Positions 57,082 to 64,000 of a stretch of DNA of 64,000 nt are shown here, piece after piece (the stretch's first letter is position 1; each line of letters begins with the position of its first letter). Under the pieces are notes generated by a model, which had not been told where the DNA came from, ran no database searches, and was given only the letters and a program-made list of their open reading frames with translations. The stretch covers positions 248,001 through 312,000 of the forward strand of contig NZ_CP096032.1 in assembly GCF_023115425.1 (NCBI RefSeq). The letters run 5' to 3'. Source of the stretch: Synechococcus sp. A10-1-5-1. Its GTDB lineage: Bacteria > Cyanobacteriota > Cyanobacteriia > PCC-6307 > Cyanobiaceae. A program made the translations under genes and the position numbers.

Positions 57082-58158
57082 TCAAGCTGCTTCGCGGTAG
57101 CGCTCCTTGAGGAATTGATAGGCCTCGTTCAGCCGGCGCATTTCGTCGGCTGACCCGCCAGCGTCGGGGTGATGGCTCACGGCCTGCGTGCGATAGGCCT
57201 CGCGAATCTCGCGCAGGCTGTAGGGCCGATCAGCAACGGTTGTGAGTTGCAGCATCCGCAGCGCGCTGTGCACGGTCATGCTGTTATCGATGGCATCGAA
57301 GGATGTGCTGCGCTTGGTTCGCGTGCGGTGACGCTGCACAAAGCGCGTAATCAAGCTGGGAACACGAGCAGCCAGGGTCGTGCCGCCAAAGGGATCCTCG
57401 AGGATTCCCGCTGCAACGATCACCCGTTCCAGGGTGGGGTGGCCCTCCTCCCACTCAGGTGCATAGGAGTACATGACCTGTTGCACCAAGTTCCAGCCAA
57501 AGGGTCTGCCGTCGCTGTCGCCGGACTGAGGCCAAACATCTCGTCCTAGCCAGACCATCGCCGCTTCCAGTGCGGCCTCCGTCGGTGCTTGGCCGTAGAC
57601 CTCGCTCCAATGTTGTCCGGCTTGCTGGAGGGCTTGATCCAAATCCAGGCCCCTGATCAACGCAAGGGTCGGGTCGGAAGTGTTGGCACGCGCCGGAGCT
57701 TCGAGTGTTTGCTTGACACGCTTGGCTTGCTTTCGAACAAAGCCAGGCAGCTGGATGCCTCCACCACCACTTCCGGCCGCCGCCGGGCGGTGGTCAGCGA
57801 CTGTCTCGGAGTTCTCGGATGCGACCCTTTCTTGGTCTGCTAATGCGACCAGACTGGAGTGAACGAGAACGATGGAGAGGTCTTCGTCGAGAAGCCCAGG
57901 TGGCTCCTCCTCGGCTGCCTCAGTCGACGCGTTCAGCTCAAGCTGCGGCACTGCCTCAGTGCCCGCAACGGTCTTTTCAGCGGCTTCAAATGGTTCGCTG
58001 TCCTCGTCCTGCCCTCCCCTGACCTCCTGGAGTAGGCGCTCAACCGTTGCTCCGCGGCTGCGAAGACCAAGTTGCCCCTTCAGGCCATCAATCCATCCCA
58101 GAAGCTCCTCGCTGAGTTCCAGCGAGATCCGGCGTTTGTCGGTCTCTCGCTGGCTCAC
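57082..58158 (-). CDS. J-domain protein with putative ribbon-helix-helix N-terminus
   Basis: The 358-aa protein begins with a basic segment RRISLELSEELLGWIDGLKG (about residues 9-28) followed by RSRGATVERLLQEV, which fits the beta-alpha-alpha pattern of CopG/ribbon-helix-helix DNA-binding domains; this is a pattern call. The middle (about residues 50-150) is low complexity and acidic. A conserved-looking helical part (about 165-290) follows. The C-terminus has a J-domain: YSLREIREAYRTQAVSHHPD with the HPD motif and RRLNEAYQFLKERY. J-domains recruit Hsp70 (DnaK). I know no function for this combination. The stop lies next to the hairpin-rich intergenic region. Confidence 0.8.
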   Translation of the reverse strand: MSQRETDKRRISLELSEELLGWIDGLKGQLGLRSRGATVERLLQEVRGGQDEDSEPFEAAEKTVAGTEAVPQLELNASTEAAEEEPPGLLDEDLSIVLVHSSLVALADQERVASENSETVADHRPAAAGSGGGGIQLPGFVRKQAKRVKQTLEAPARANTSDPTLALIRGLDLDQALQQAGQHWSEVYGQAPTEAALEAAMVWLGRDVWPQSGDSDGRPFGWNLVQQVMYSYAPEWEEGHPTLERVIVAAGILEDPFGGTTLAARVPSLITRFVQRHRTRTKRSTSFDAIDNSMTVHSALRMLQLTTVADRPYSLREIREAYRTQAVSHHPDAGGSADEMRRLNEAYQFLKERYREAA

Positions 58159-58183
58159 GCAGGCTCGGGAACTGCTCTTGAGG

Positions 58184-59749
58184 TTATCGACCCAACAGGC
58201 TGTTCATCATCTTTTGTTGGGCCTCCACAGCCTGTTGGTAGCGCAGCATCAGGCTTTCGCTCATCCGAGTCGGACTGATCACCGCAGCTGGTACTCCGTT
58301 CAAATTTGGGAGTTCGGGTGGTGGTTGAACCCATTGCGGTGGCGGCACCACTGCGGGGGCGGCGGGCCGGATCGTGACTGGTTCAAACACCGGCGGTGGC
58401 GCAACAGCCGCCGGGACATTTGGCGGGTTCAACTTCGCGGCGACTTCCGCGACCTCAGCCATGGAGTCCCGCTGTTTGAGATCCGCCAACTGTTGATTGG
58501 GCACGACGCTCAAGAGGTGTCCAGGGGTTGCATCAGCGGGATACACCAGGCTCACCTTGACTGGATTGCTCTGTCCTGGTTTGAGATAGAGATCTGCAAT
58601 GGGCAGGCTGTCTCCGGATTTCATCCCGACGTGCACCTCCTGGAAGCCATCGGCTGTTTCAATCCGGATCGAACCTCGGAAGGCCGTAAAACGACCTCGG
58701 CCGCTGATGGTTGGATGGCTCAGCACCAATTGATGCGGGCCTGAGCCGCTCAGGCTCATGGAGACGTCAAAGCGCACTCCATAGGTCCCCACGTTGTTCA
58801 GCGAGGAATCCACCATCCGGCTGACCAGGGAATTGATCTGGACTTCCCCGGTGCCGAAGTGATGGCGATTGGTGCTGGTCAGCGGAACATGCAGAGCCCC
58901 TTGTTGGAGGTCGTGGGACAGGCTTGCGGTGTATTCATCACCGATCGCAACCCCCGCGACCCGTGAGAACACTGTTCCGTTTTCGATCTGCCGGATTCGG
59001 CTGAGATAGACACGGCCGGGAGCTAGACGGCGTTGGTCAAGGACGGCGATGAGATCAGCATCGGACTGGGGATCCTCGGCCGCAACGACCGCCATTTGAA
59101 AGGGTCCGTCACTGCGACCTTTTAAGAGTCCATTGGCAATTCCTTTCGCTGGAAGTTGGGTGCTGAAGAGCACGATCCTGCTGTGGGCTGGGATTGTGAT
59201 CTCGTCGGCCAATTTGCGATCGAGCTTGCCGCGCAGCATTTGCACTGCTGTGGCATCGCCTGGTCCTGTGTTCCACGGACGATGACCAAGGGGTTTGACC
59301 CCCATCAGATTGTTGGCCTGATAAGGCGCCTCAAAGCTGTTGCGAACGGCGCCCTTCTCGAAACGAATTTGAACAGGTTGGCTTGATGGATTGATCAGCA
59401 GGGTGGCCAAGGTGAGCTCACCGCGGCGGCCGCCGCCGCTCCCCATTCGACTCTTGTCGTTGGGGTAGTACTTGTGGTGGACATGCAGGCCGAACTCACC
59501 ATTGAAGGTGTAAGCGGCATTCCTGAGTGGTTGTCCGGTCTCAGCGGCAATGGTCTGGCCCGGCGTCGTCGTGACCAGAATCCCTGGACCATGCACCTCC
59601 TCAGGCTGGTTCGAATGCAGAACCGGGACCGTGTTGAAACTCCCTTGAAGTGGCCTGGCCTGCTGGCCCGCCATCAGGGCCACATCAGCCAGAGCAGGAA
59701 TAGGGGCGATCAGAACGCCGCCAACCAGAGCAAATGCAAGGGGTCTCAT
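58184..59749 (-). CDS. DUF3370 family secreted protein
   Basis: DUF3370 proteins are cyanobacterial proteins of unknown function. The 521-aa protein starts at ATG 59749 with a signal peptide (MRPLAFALVGGVLIAPIPALA) and then the family start VALMAGQQARPLQGSFNTVP and HHKYYPNDKSRMG. The middle is beta-rich; the C-terminus (about residues 440-500) is Pro/Ala/Val-rich low complexity. It is probably periplasmic or outer-membrane associated. The J-domain gene follows 25 bases after the stop on the same strand. Confidence 0.85.
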   Translation of the reverse strand: MRPLAFALVGGVLIAPIPALADVALMAGQQARPLQGSFNTVPVLHSNQPEEVHGPGILVTTTPGQTIAAETGQPLRNAAYTFNGEFGLHVHHKYYPNDKSRMGSGGGRRGELTLATLLINPSSQPVQIRFEKGAVRNSFEAPYQANNLMGVKPLGHRPWNTGPGDATAVQMLRGKLDRKLADEITIPAHSRIVLFSTQLPAKGIANGLLKGRSDGPFQMAVVAAEDPQSDADLIAVLDQRRLAPGRVYLSRIRQIENGTVFSRVAGVAIGDEYTASLSHDLQQGALHVPLTSTNRHHFGTGEVQINSLVSRMVDSSLNNVGTYGVRFDVSMSLSGSGPHQLVLSHPTISGRGRFTAFRGSIRIETADGFQEVHVGMKSGDSLPIADLYLKPGQSNPVKVSLVYPADATPGHLLSVVPNQQLADLKQRDSMAEVAEVAAKLNPPNVPAAVAPPPVFEPVTIRPAAPAVVPPPQWVQPPPELPNLNGVPAAVISPTRMSESLMLRYQQAVEAQQKMMNSLLGR

Positions 59750-59921
59750 CAGACCTGTGGGACCAACTGCTCTCAACGTGCGAATGATTTGCGGATGGGT
59801 GCGTTGCTGATCGGAATTGTTTTATTTCCGGCTGATCAAAATCAACACTGGGGCTTGGCCCGGCCCCTTGTCGCGGCAAACCGCTGCTGCTGGCTAGAAC
59901 GGCATAACCGCAGCATTCTCC

Positions 59922-60110
59922 ATGATTTCGCCGTTCTTTGCTTGCGTTGACTCCGGTTCCCCCGCCCAGATGCGTCGCCGGCATCAAGAGCGCAAGCACC
60001 AGATGCTGACGTTCTGGAGAGATGGGCTCGAGCGGCAGCTGGCTGCGATCAATGCCGCCCTCAGCACCTTGGAGCGCCAGATGCAGGATTCAGATCCAGC
60101 TGAGTCCTAA
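59922..60110 (+). CDS. Small hypothetical protein, 62 aa
   Basis: ATG 59922 gives a 62-aa basic protein, ISPFFACVDSGSPAQMRRRH at the start and a C-terminal helix LERQLAAINAALSTLERQM with regular leucine/isoleucine spacing, which suggests a coiled coil. The frame has codon use like real genes. I recall similar small proteins in marine Synechococcus but ran no search. Its last 50 bases overlap the convergent sigma-factor gene. Confidence 0.65.
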   Translation: MISPFFACVDSGSPAQMRRRHQERKHQMLTFWRDGLERQLAAINAALSTLERQMQDSDPAES

Positions 60111-60774
60111 GACCTTCCAAACCTGCCTGCAGCCGACGCCGCACTGTGGCGGCGCTGACTCCGAGTTCAGCACCCGTTCGGCGCAGGCTGAATCCTTCCA
60201 AAACCACCAGCTCGACAACCTTGCGTTGGTGTTTCTGAATTGATGCCAACCAGCTCTGCACGGTTTCCGCATCCAATGCCGGTTCGCCACTGGAGCCCCT
60301 CGACGAGGCTTCACACCGTTCTGGCTCCAAAGGCAGGGGCCTGTTGAGCTGCTCGGCCTGCTCGATCGCCACGACCGCCGCTTCGCTCCAGCCGGTCAGA
60401 TGGCTCAATGTGCACGGAGTCAGTGCGCACGACGTGAACCGGTCCTTCGTTTCAGCTTCGGCTCTGGTCTTGAGCACCCTGAGTTGCTGGAGTCGCTCCT
60501 GAGTTGAGCGAGGCAAGCGCACCATTCGGCTTCTGTCCCTGAGATGACGCAAGATCGCCCCTCGAATGAAGGGCTTGGCGTAGGCCGCAAGGCTTGATTG
60601 CCGCTGAGGCTTGAACCGCTCACAAGCTCTTAGAAAGCCGATCCAGCCCTCTTGGATCAGGTCCTCCAGTGGCTCATGGCAGCGCATCGCGTAGTGCATT
60701 GCCGTGGCTTGAACGAGACCGCGATGCCGCTCGACGACTTCGGCCTGGACGCTCTGGAGCTGATGGGTACGCAT
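60061..60774 (-). CDS. RNA polymerase sigma factor, group 3-like (sigma-70 family)
   Basis: The 237-aa protein has sigma region 2 with LEDLIQEGWIGFLRACERF (about residues 36-54) and AKPFIRGAILRHLRDRSRMV, which looks like the -10 recognition helix, and region 4 with KVVELVVLEGFSLRRTGAEL and SAATVRRRLQAGL, the helix-turn-helix for the -35. Region 1.1 is absent and region 3 is shortened, so it is of the alternative group 3 (SigF/SigI-like) class, not a primary sigma. Target genes are unknown. It is the last gene of the reverse-strand run from 63935 and overlaps the small gene at 59922 tail to tail. Confidence 0.85.
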   Translation of the reverse strand: MRTHQLQSVQAEVVERHRGLVQATAMHYAMRCHEPLEDLIQEGWIGFLRACERFKPQRQSSLAAYAKPFIRGAILRHLRDRSRMVRLPRSTQERLQQLRVLKTRAEAETKDRFTSCALTPCTLSHLTGWSEAAVVAIEQAEQLNRPLPLEPERCEASSRGSSGEPALDAETVQSWLASIQKHQRKVVELVVLEGFSLRRTGAELGVSAATVRRRLQAGLEGLRTQLDLNPASGAPRC

Positions 60775-60834
60775 GGAACGAGGGTGTGCTCGTTCCAGCC
60801 AAGACCTTGGATCAAGCCCGCGTCATCCGTGAAT

Positions 60835-61686
60835 TCACGGAGCCATGGCCACAGAGCGCAACAACTCCAACGGTCCGTGTCTGCCTAACCATTCGCGATC
60901 GGACCCCTCTGTGAGCAGCAGGTAACCCGCGAACCCGAGGGCGTTCACGCTGAAACCGGCGGAATGTTCCTTGCCCCGGGCCACCGTCATGAACCACTCA
61001 GGACTGATCAGGGCGTTGTAGGGAGCGAGCGGACGGTCCGCTGTCTGGGGATCTCCGAGCCCCAAGCGCGACAACTGTTGGTGGTAGAGCTGCTGGAGTT
61101 CTTTCGCAGCCCCTGGACCCCGGCTCTGGGTACGTCGGCTCAGTTGATAGCGCCAGGGCCAGGGTTCTTCGTCTCCAGCGAGCTGGGCTGTGATCGCGGC
61201 ATCCAGTGGGCAACTGACCTCTGAGGCCTGCCGCGGGAGCAGCTGCAAGTGACGGTGCGGTTGGCTGGCTCCGGCTTCAGCACAACTGTTGAAAAACCAC
61301 AGGCCCGTGGTCTCGCCATCCACCGCAGCCAACTGCACCCAATCGTCCGTCTCCAGCCAACCCGATTGCGGTTTCCACTGCTGCGTGATCAACAGCAGGT
61401 GGCCCCGTTGCACCGGGTACTTGTTCAGCAGCAACAGATGCGTGGTTCCGAGGCGTTCCACCTCCAACCGCGTATCCCAAGGCAAAAAAGGATTCGGTTT
61501 GGGGCCTTCCCGGCGTAGGTGCTTTGGCGTCGCCGATTCCAATCGCCGGATAACGAACGGCGTGCAGCTCTCCAAGGGCTCGAGTGCGGTCTCCAGGGGA
61601 ACCAGGGCGCCATTGGCTTCGGCAACGTCGCTGCATAGCAACGCCGCCGCTCCGTAGCGGCCAAGATCGCCCATCTCCCAGAACAA
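60835..61686 (-). CDS. ATP adenylyltransferase / Ap4A phosphorylase-like, HIT superfamily
   Basis: Ap4A phosphorylases split diadenosine tetraphosphate to ATP and ADP. The 283-aa protein has the HIT-type active site QPHRHLQLLPR near residue 145, preceded by LLLNKYPVQRGHLLLI and WFFNSCAEAGAS, as in cyanobacterial and yeast APA1/APA2 relatives. C-terminal YNALISPEWFMTVARGKEH matches the second family block. ATG 61686 is used. Gap to the sigma gene is about 60 bases, to the PhzF gene 24 bases. Confidence 0.85.
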   Translation of the reverse strand: MFWEMGDLGRYGAAALLCSDVAEANGALVPLETALEPLESCTPFVIRRLESATPKHLRREGPKPNPFLPWDTRLEVERLGTTHLLLLNKYPVQRGHLLLITQQWKPQSGWLETDDWVQLAAVDGETTGLWFFNSCAEAGASQPHRHLQLLPRQASEVSCPLDAAITAQLAGDEEPWPWRYQLSRRTQSRGPGAAKELQQLYHQQLSRLGLGDPQTADRPLAPYNALISPEWFMTVARGKEHSAGFSVNALGFAGYLLLTEGSDREWLGRHGPLELLRSVAMAP

Positions 61687-61710
61687 GACCAGTCCTGATT
61701 AAAGCGCCAC

Positions 61711-62631
61711 TCAGGCTGCTGAATGACGCTCTGTCCTGCAGACGCTCCAAGCGCCAGGCTCATGACCTGGTGTGCCGGCATCGATCGTGCCCTCCCAGAG
61801 CACGTGGCCTGTTCCAGTTAGCCGGATCTGATAGCCCTCGAGCACCTCACAGCGCATCCCGCCACAGCGCCCTGAGGCCTGCCATCCATGCAACTCGGTT
61901 TTAGAAAGCTGCTCTGCCCACCAAGGCGCCACCAAAGCATGGGCCGAACCCGTGACGGGGTCCTCTTCAATGCCAAGCCCTGGAGCAAAGAATCGAAGCT
62001 GATAGTCACACGGTTGGCCCAAGAGGCGAATGGAGCTGTCCGAGGGGAGGGCTTGCATGACGACAAGGCCCTGCCGATCTGCTCCTTCAAGGCATTCGCT
62101 GACCCCTGTGAGCGTCTCGAGAACGATGTCGTTGCTGAGAAGCACGACGCGATACCCCAGAGTCGATCCCCAATAGCCGATGGGTTCGCCACCCAAGACA
62201 TCGGTTAGATAGCTCGGATAATCGAGTCCAACCAGCGGCTCACTGGGCAGGACGAGTGAAGCTGCCCCCTCCGTCTCTGGCTCCACTCGAATCGTTAAGC
62301 CGCCACTTCGAGAGGCCAGCACCAGATCCTCTCCGCTTCTTATCGCTCCCCAACGCTGCAAGGCCAACGTTGAAGCCAAGGTGGCGTGGCCACACAGAGG
62401 CACCTCGCAGGTCGGTGTGAACCAGCGCAGACACCACTGTCCCTCTGCGTTCGACCAAAGAAAGGCGGTCTCCGACTGCTTCAAACTGCCAGCCAAATCT
62501 TGCATCCACTTGGCGCCCGCCGCCTGGTGGAGTTCAACCACCGCCGCACCATTCCCGCGCAGCGGCCCCTCGGCGAAGGCCTCAATCAGCACAGCGCGCT
62601 GCACCGCTTTCTCTGACTGAACCAGAACCAT
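61711..62631 (-). CDS. PhzF family isomerase-like protein
   Basis: PhzF-like proteins have a diaminopimelate-epimerase fold and unknown or phenazine-related isomerase activity. The 306-aa protein shows LIEAFAEGPLRGNGAAVVEL at the N-terminus, SETAFLW (catalytic Glu region), WFTPTCEVPLCGHATLAS near residue 75, and C-terminal GLGIEEDPVTGSAHALV, the standard blocks. No phenazine genes are nearby, so a housekeeping or unknown role. It starts 6 bases after gpsA on the reverse strand. Confidence 0.88.
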   Translation of the reverse strand: MVLVQSEKAVQRAVLIEAFAEGPLRGNGAAVVELHQAAGAKWMQDLAGSLKQSETAFLWSNAEGQWCLRWFTPTCEVPLCGHATLASTLALQRWGAIRSGEDLVLASRSGGLTIRVEPETEGAASLVLPSEPLVGLDYPSYLTDVLGGEPIGYWGSTLGYRVVLLSNDIVLETLTGVSECLEGADRQGLVVMQALPSDSSIRLLGQPCDYQLRFFAPGLGIEEDPVTGSAHALVAPWWAEQLSKTELHGWQASGRCGGMRCEVLEGYQIRLTGTGHVLWEGTIDAGTPGHEPGAWSVCRTERHSAA

Positions 62632-62637
62632 TCAGCG

Positions 62638-63555
62638 TTATCCCTGTTCGCCGCGAAGACTCCGCTGCATTAAGGCATGGACGGCCTCCTTCGGGCTACA
62701 GCGCCCCTCTGCCAGGGCCACGACCTGCTGGCAAATCGGAAGTGCCCATCCGTGTCTCTGCCCCATGCCTGCGACCGCTTGGGCGGTCTTGTAGCCCTCC
62801 ACAGTGGCACCGACACCCATCAGGGCCTCAGGGGCGGTTTGCCCACCTGCCAAGGCCAAGCCAAAGCGGTAGTTCCGGCTTAGAGGGCTGTTGGCCGTTG
62901 CCAAGAGATCACCCAGCCCTGCCAAGCCATAGAGGCTGGCCTGGTCACCCCCCAGCTGCTGAATCACCAGACTCATTTCCGCCATGCCCCTGCAAAGCAA
63001 GGAGGCCTTGGCGTTGGCGCCAAGCTGCAGGCCATCACAGATCCCCCCTGCGATAGCCATCACATTTTTGAGTGCTCCAGCCAGCTCCACCCCAAGTGGA
63101 TCGTCGCTTCCATAGAGACGCAATTGGTCACTGCTGAGCTGTCTCTGCAGCTGTTCCACCAGCGGTTGGTCTTGACTTGCCAGGACGCTGGCTGCTGGAC
63201 AACCCTGGGCCAATTCACTGGCCAGGTTGGGACCGCTCAGCACCAGCAGACGCAGCTCCGGGTTCGCAACGTTCCACATCTGGCTGGCGGTGCGTTGGCA
63301 TTCAGGATCGAGTCCCTTGCTGCAGCTCACCAGGGGCACCTGCTGGTCCCACCGCGGGCCCAGCTCTGGTGCGAGCTGCTTGACCCCATCAAGGGCAAGA
63401 GCAACAAGCACCAGATCAGACCCCTGGATGACCGCCACAGGATCTCCCCCACTGCGACGACTCCAACTCCGAACTCTGTGCCCTTGCCGCTCAAAGAGGC
63501 CTGCCAGGGTGTGACCCCAGGCTCCAAGGCCCAGGACGCCAATGGCCAGAGACAT
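62638..63555 (-). CDS. gpsA: Glycerol-3-phosphate dehydrogenase [NAD(P)+]
   Basis: GpsA reduces dihydroxyacetone phosphate to sn-glycerol 3-phosphate for phospholipid synthesis. The 305-aa protein begins with VLGLGAWGHTLAGLFERQGH (NAD(P)H site), then VSCSKGLDPE, VLSGPNLASELAQG and LKNVMAIAGGICDGLQLGAN, and the substrate helix GLAGLGDLLATANSPLSRNY near residue 215. Length is a little shorter than E. coli (339 aa), normal for the group. Start ATG shares one base with the stop of the DUF2237 gene upstream. Confidence 0.96.
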   Translation of the reverse strand: MSLAIGVLGLGAWGHTLAGLFERQGHRVRSWSRRSGGDPVAVIQGSDLVLVALALDGVKQLAPELGPRWDQQVPLVSCSKGLDPECQRTASQMWNVANPELRLLVLSGPNLASELAQGCPAASVLASQDQPLVEQLQRQLSSDQLRLYGSDDPLGVELAGALKNVMAIAGGICDGLQLGANAKASLLCRGMAEMSLVIQQLGGDQASLYGLAGLGDLLATANSPLSRNYRFGLALAGGQTAPEALMGVGATVEGYKTAQAVAGMGQRHGWALPICQQVVALAEGRCSPKEAVHALMQRSLRGEQG

Positions 63556-63935
63556 CAGGCGGCCGCGGCGTGGCCCTGGAGGAGCTCCAGAGGAATGATG
63601 GCAAGGGCGGAGTCCTCACAGGCCTCCAGCCGTACCGGCGGGGCCATGCCGTCTTGGTAAGCCTCCAACCAGCGGGCTGCACAAACGCACCAGTGATCAC
63701 CTGGCTTGAGCCCTGGAAAGTCGTAGGCCGGCATCGGCGTCGTCAAATCATTGCCCTGGGCCTTCGAGTAGCTGAGAAATTGCTCATTGACGACGCAACA
63801 AACGCTGTGACGCCCTAAATCGGCCGCATCCGTCCGGCAGCTTCCATCGCGAAACCAGCCTGTCATCGGGTCACATCCACACTCCTGCAGGGGGTTTCCC
63901 AAAACATTGAGGGGCATGGTCTCGGCTGCGTTCAT
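63555..63935 (-). CDS. DUF2237 family protein
   Basis: DUF2237 proteins are small Cys-rich proteins of unknown function. From ATG 63935 the 126-aa protein shows LNVLGNPLQECGCDPMTGWF and DGSCRTDAADLGRHSVCCVV near the N-terminus and PGLKPGDHWCVCAARWLEAY later, the family pattern with conserved Cys pairs. The frame is open up to 63995 near the window end, but that extra part looks non-conserved. It is the first gene of the likely operon that ends with the sigma factor. Confidence 0.85.
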   Translation of the reverse strand: MNAAETMPLNVLGNPLQECGCDPMTGWFRDGSCRTDAADLGRHSVCCVVNEQFLSYSKAQGNDLTTPMPAYDFPGLKPGDHWCVCAARWLEAYQDGMAPPVRLEACEDSALAIIPLELLQGHAAAA

Positions 63936-64000
63936 CGTTGGTTGGGGTCCGATCAGACCGGGATCTAGAGCCCAATTCTGACGAAGGAGTGGCACAAAAC

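Overview
The window is a dense piece of chromosome from a cyanobacterium of the Synechococcus/Cyanobium group. Genes are packed on both strands with short gaps or small overlaps. Taxonomic evidence is the set of cyanobacterial genes: apcD (allophycocyanin alpha-B), chlP, rpaB, pcxA, a Psb32/TPM protein, ferredoxin-type sulfite reductase, class II FBPase/SBPase, a CCB2/CCB4-type assembly factor and DUF3370. The sequence is G+C-rich by eye (around 60 percent) and compact, and only one GCGATCGC (HIP1) was noticed, which fits picocyanobacteria better than HIP1-rich freshwater strains. No prophage, insertion sequence, CRISPR array or rRNA operon was seen. One tRNA gene (Met, CAT) is present.

Layout. 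1-8.3 kb: an unknown protein cut by the window edge, recG, a VanX-type dipeptidase, sir (reverse strand) and glyS. 8.3-14.4 kb: a membrane fatty-acid desaturase, chlP (reverse), a VanY-type carboxypeptidase and a long U32/DUF3656 protein. 14.6-20.3 kb: typA, DUF309, then a tight run lptA-like / lptB / lptF-like / ccsA. 20.4-28.4 kb: a carbon-metabolism neighbourhood of rpe, glpX, hemA, glgC, gnd, pgl and a CIA30 protein, which covers Calvin-cycle, glycogen and oxidative pentose phosphate steps with tetrapyrrole entry in between. 28.4-31.7 kb: ilvD, a small membrane protein, upp and a pentapeptide-repeat protein. 31.7-33.6 kb: a cobalamin riboswitch leading into a HupE/UreJ-type permease and a His-rich CobW GTPase. 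33.6-36.5 kb: purS-purQ, an S66 LD-carboxypeptidase and a 2-Cys peroxiredoxin. 36.7-39.4 kb: a small disordered protein, rpaB, a hydrolase, a uridine-kinase-like protein and tRNA-Met.

39.4-44.7 kb: a probable reverse-strand operon (TerB-like, psb32, pcxA, cobU, trmL, M23 peptidase) with a divergent CCB2/CCB4 protein. 44.7-51.9 kb: an LptC-like lipoprotein, metG, an FAD oxidoreductase, an RNase II/R-family exonuclease, rpsR and rpmG. 52.0-56.4 kb: pheT, an RlmD-type methyltransferase and apcD. 56.46-57.08 kb: the only long gene-free stretch, about 51 percent G+C and full of short inverted repeats. 57.1-64 kb: a protein with a putative ribbon-helix-helix N-terminus and a C-terminal J-domain, a DUF3370 protein, a 62-residue small protein, and a likely five-gene reverse operon DUF2237 / gpsA / PhzF-like / Ap4A phosphorylase-like / group 3 sigma factor.

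Most of the window is ordinary core genome. The points most worth a second look are the hairpin-rich intergenic region at 56.5-57.1 kb and the neighbouring J-domain protein, two genes whose coding sequence seems to extend upstream of any ATG/GTG/TTG start (the desaturase at 8.4 kb and the exonuclease at 51.3 kb), and the B12-riboswitch / HupE / CobW unit. No convincing new multi-gene system was found.
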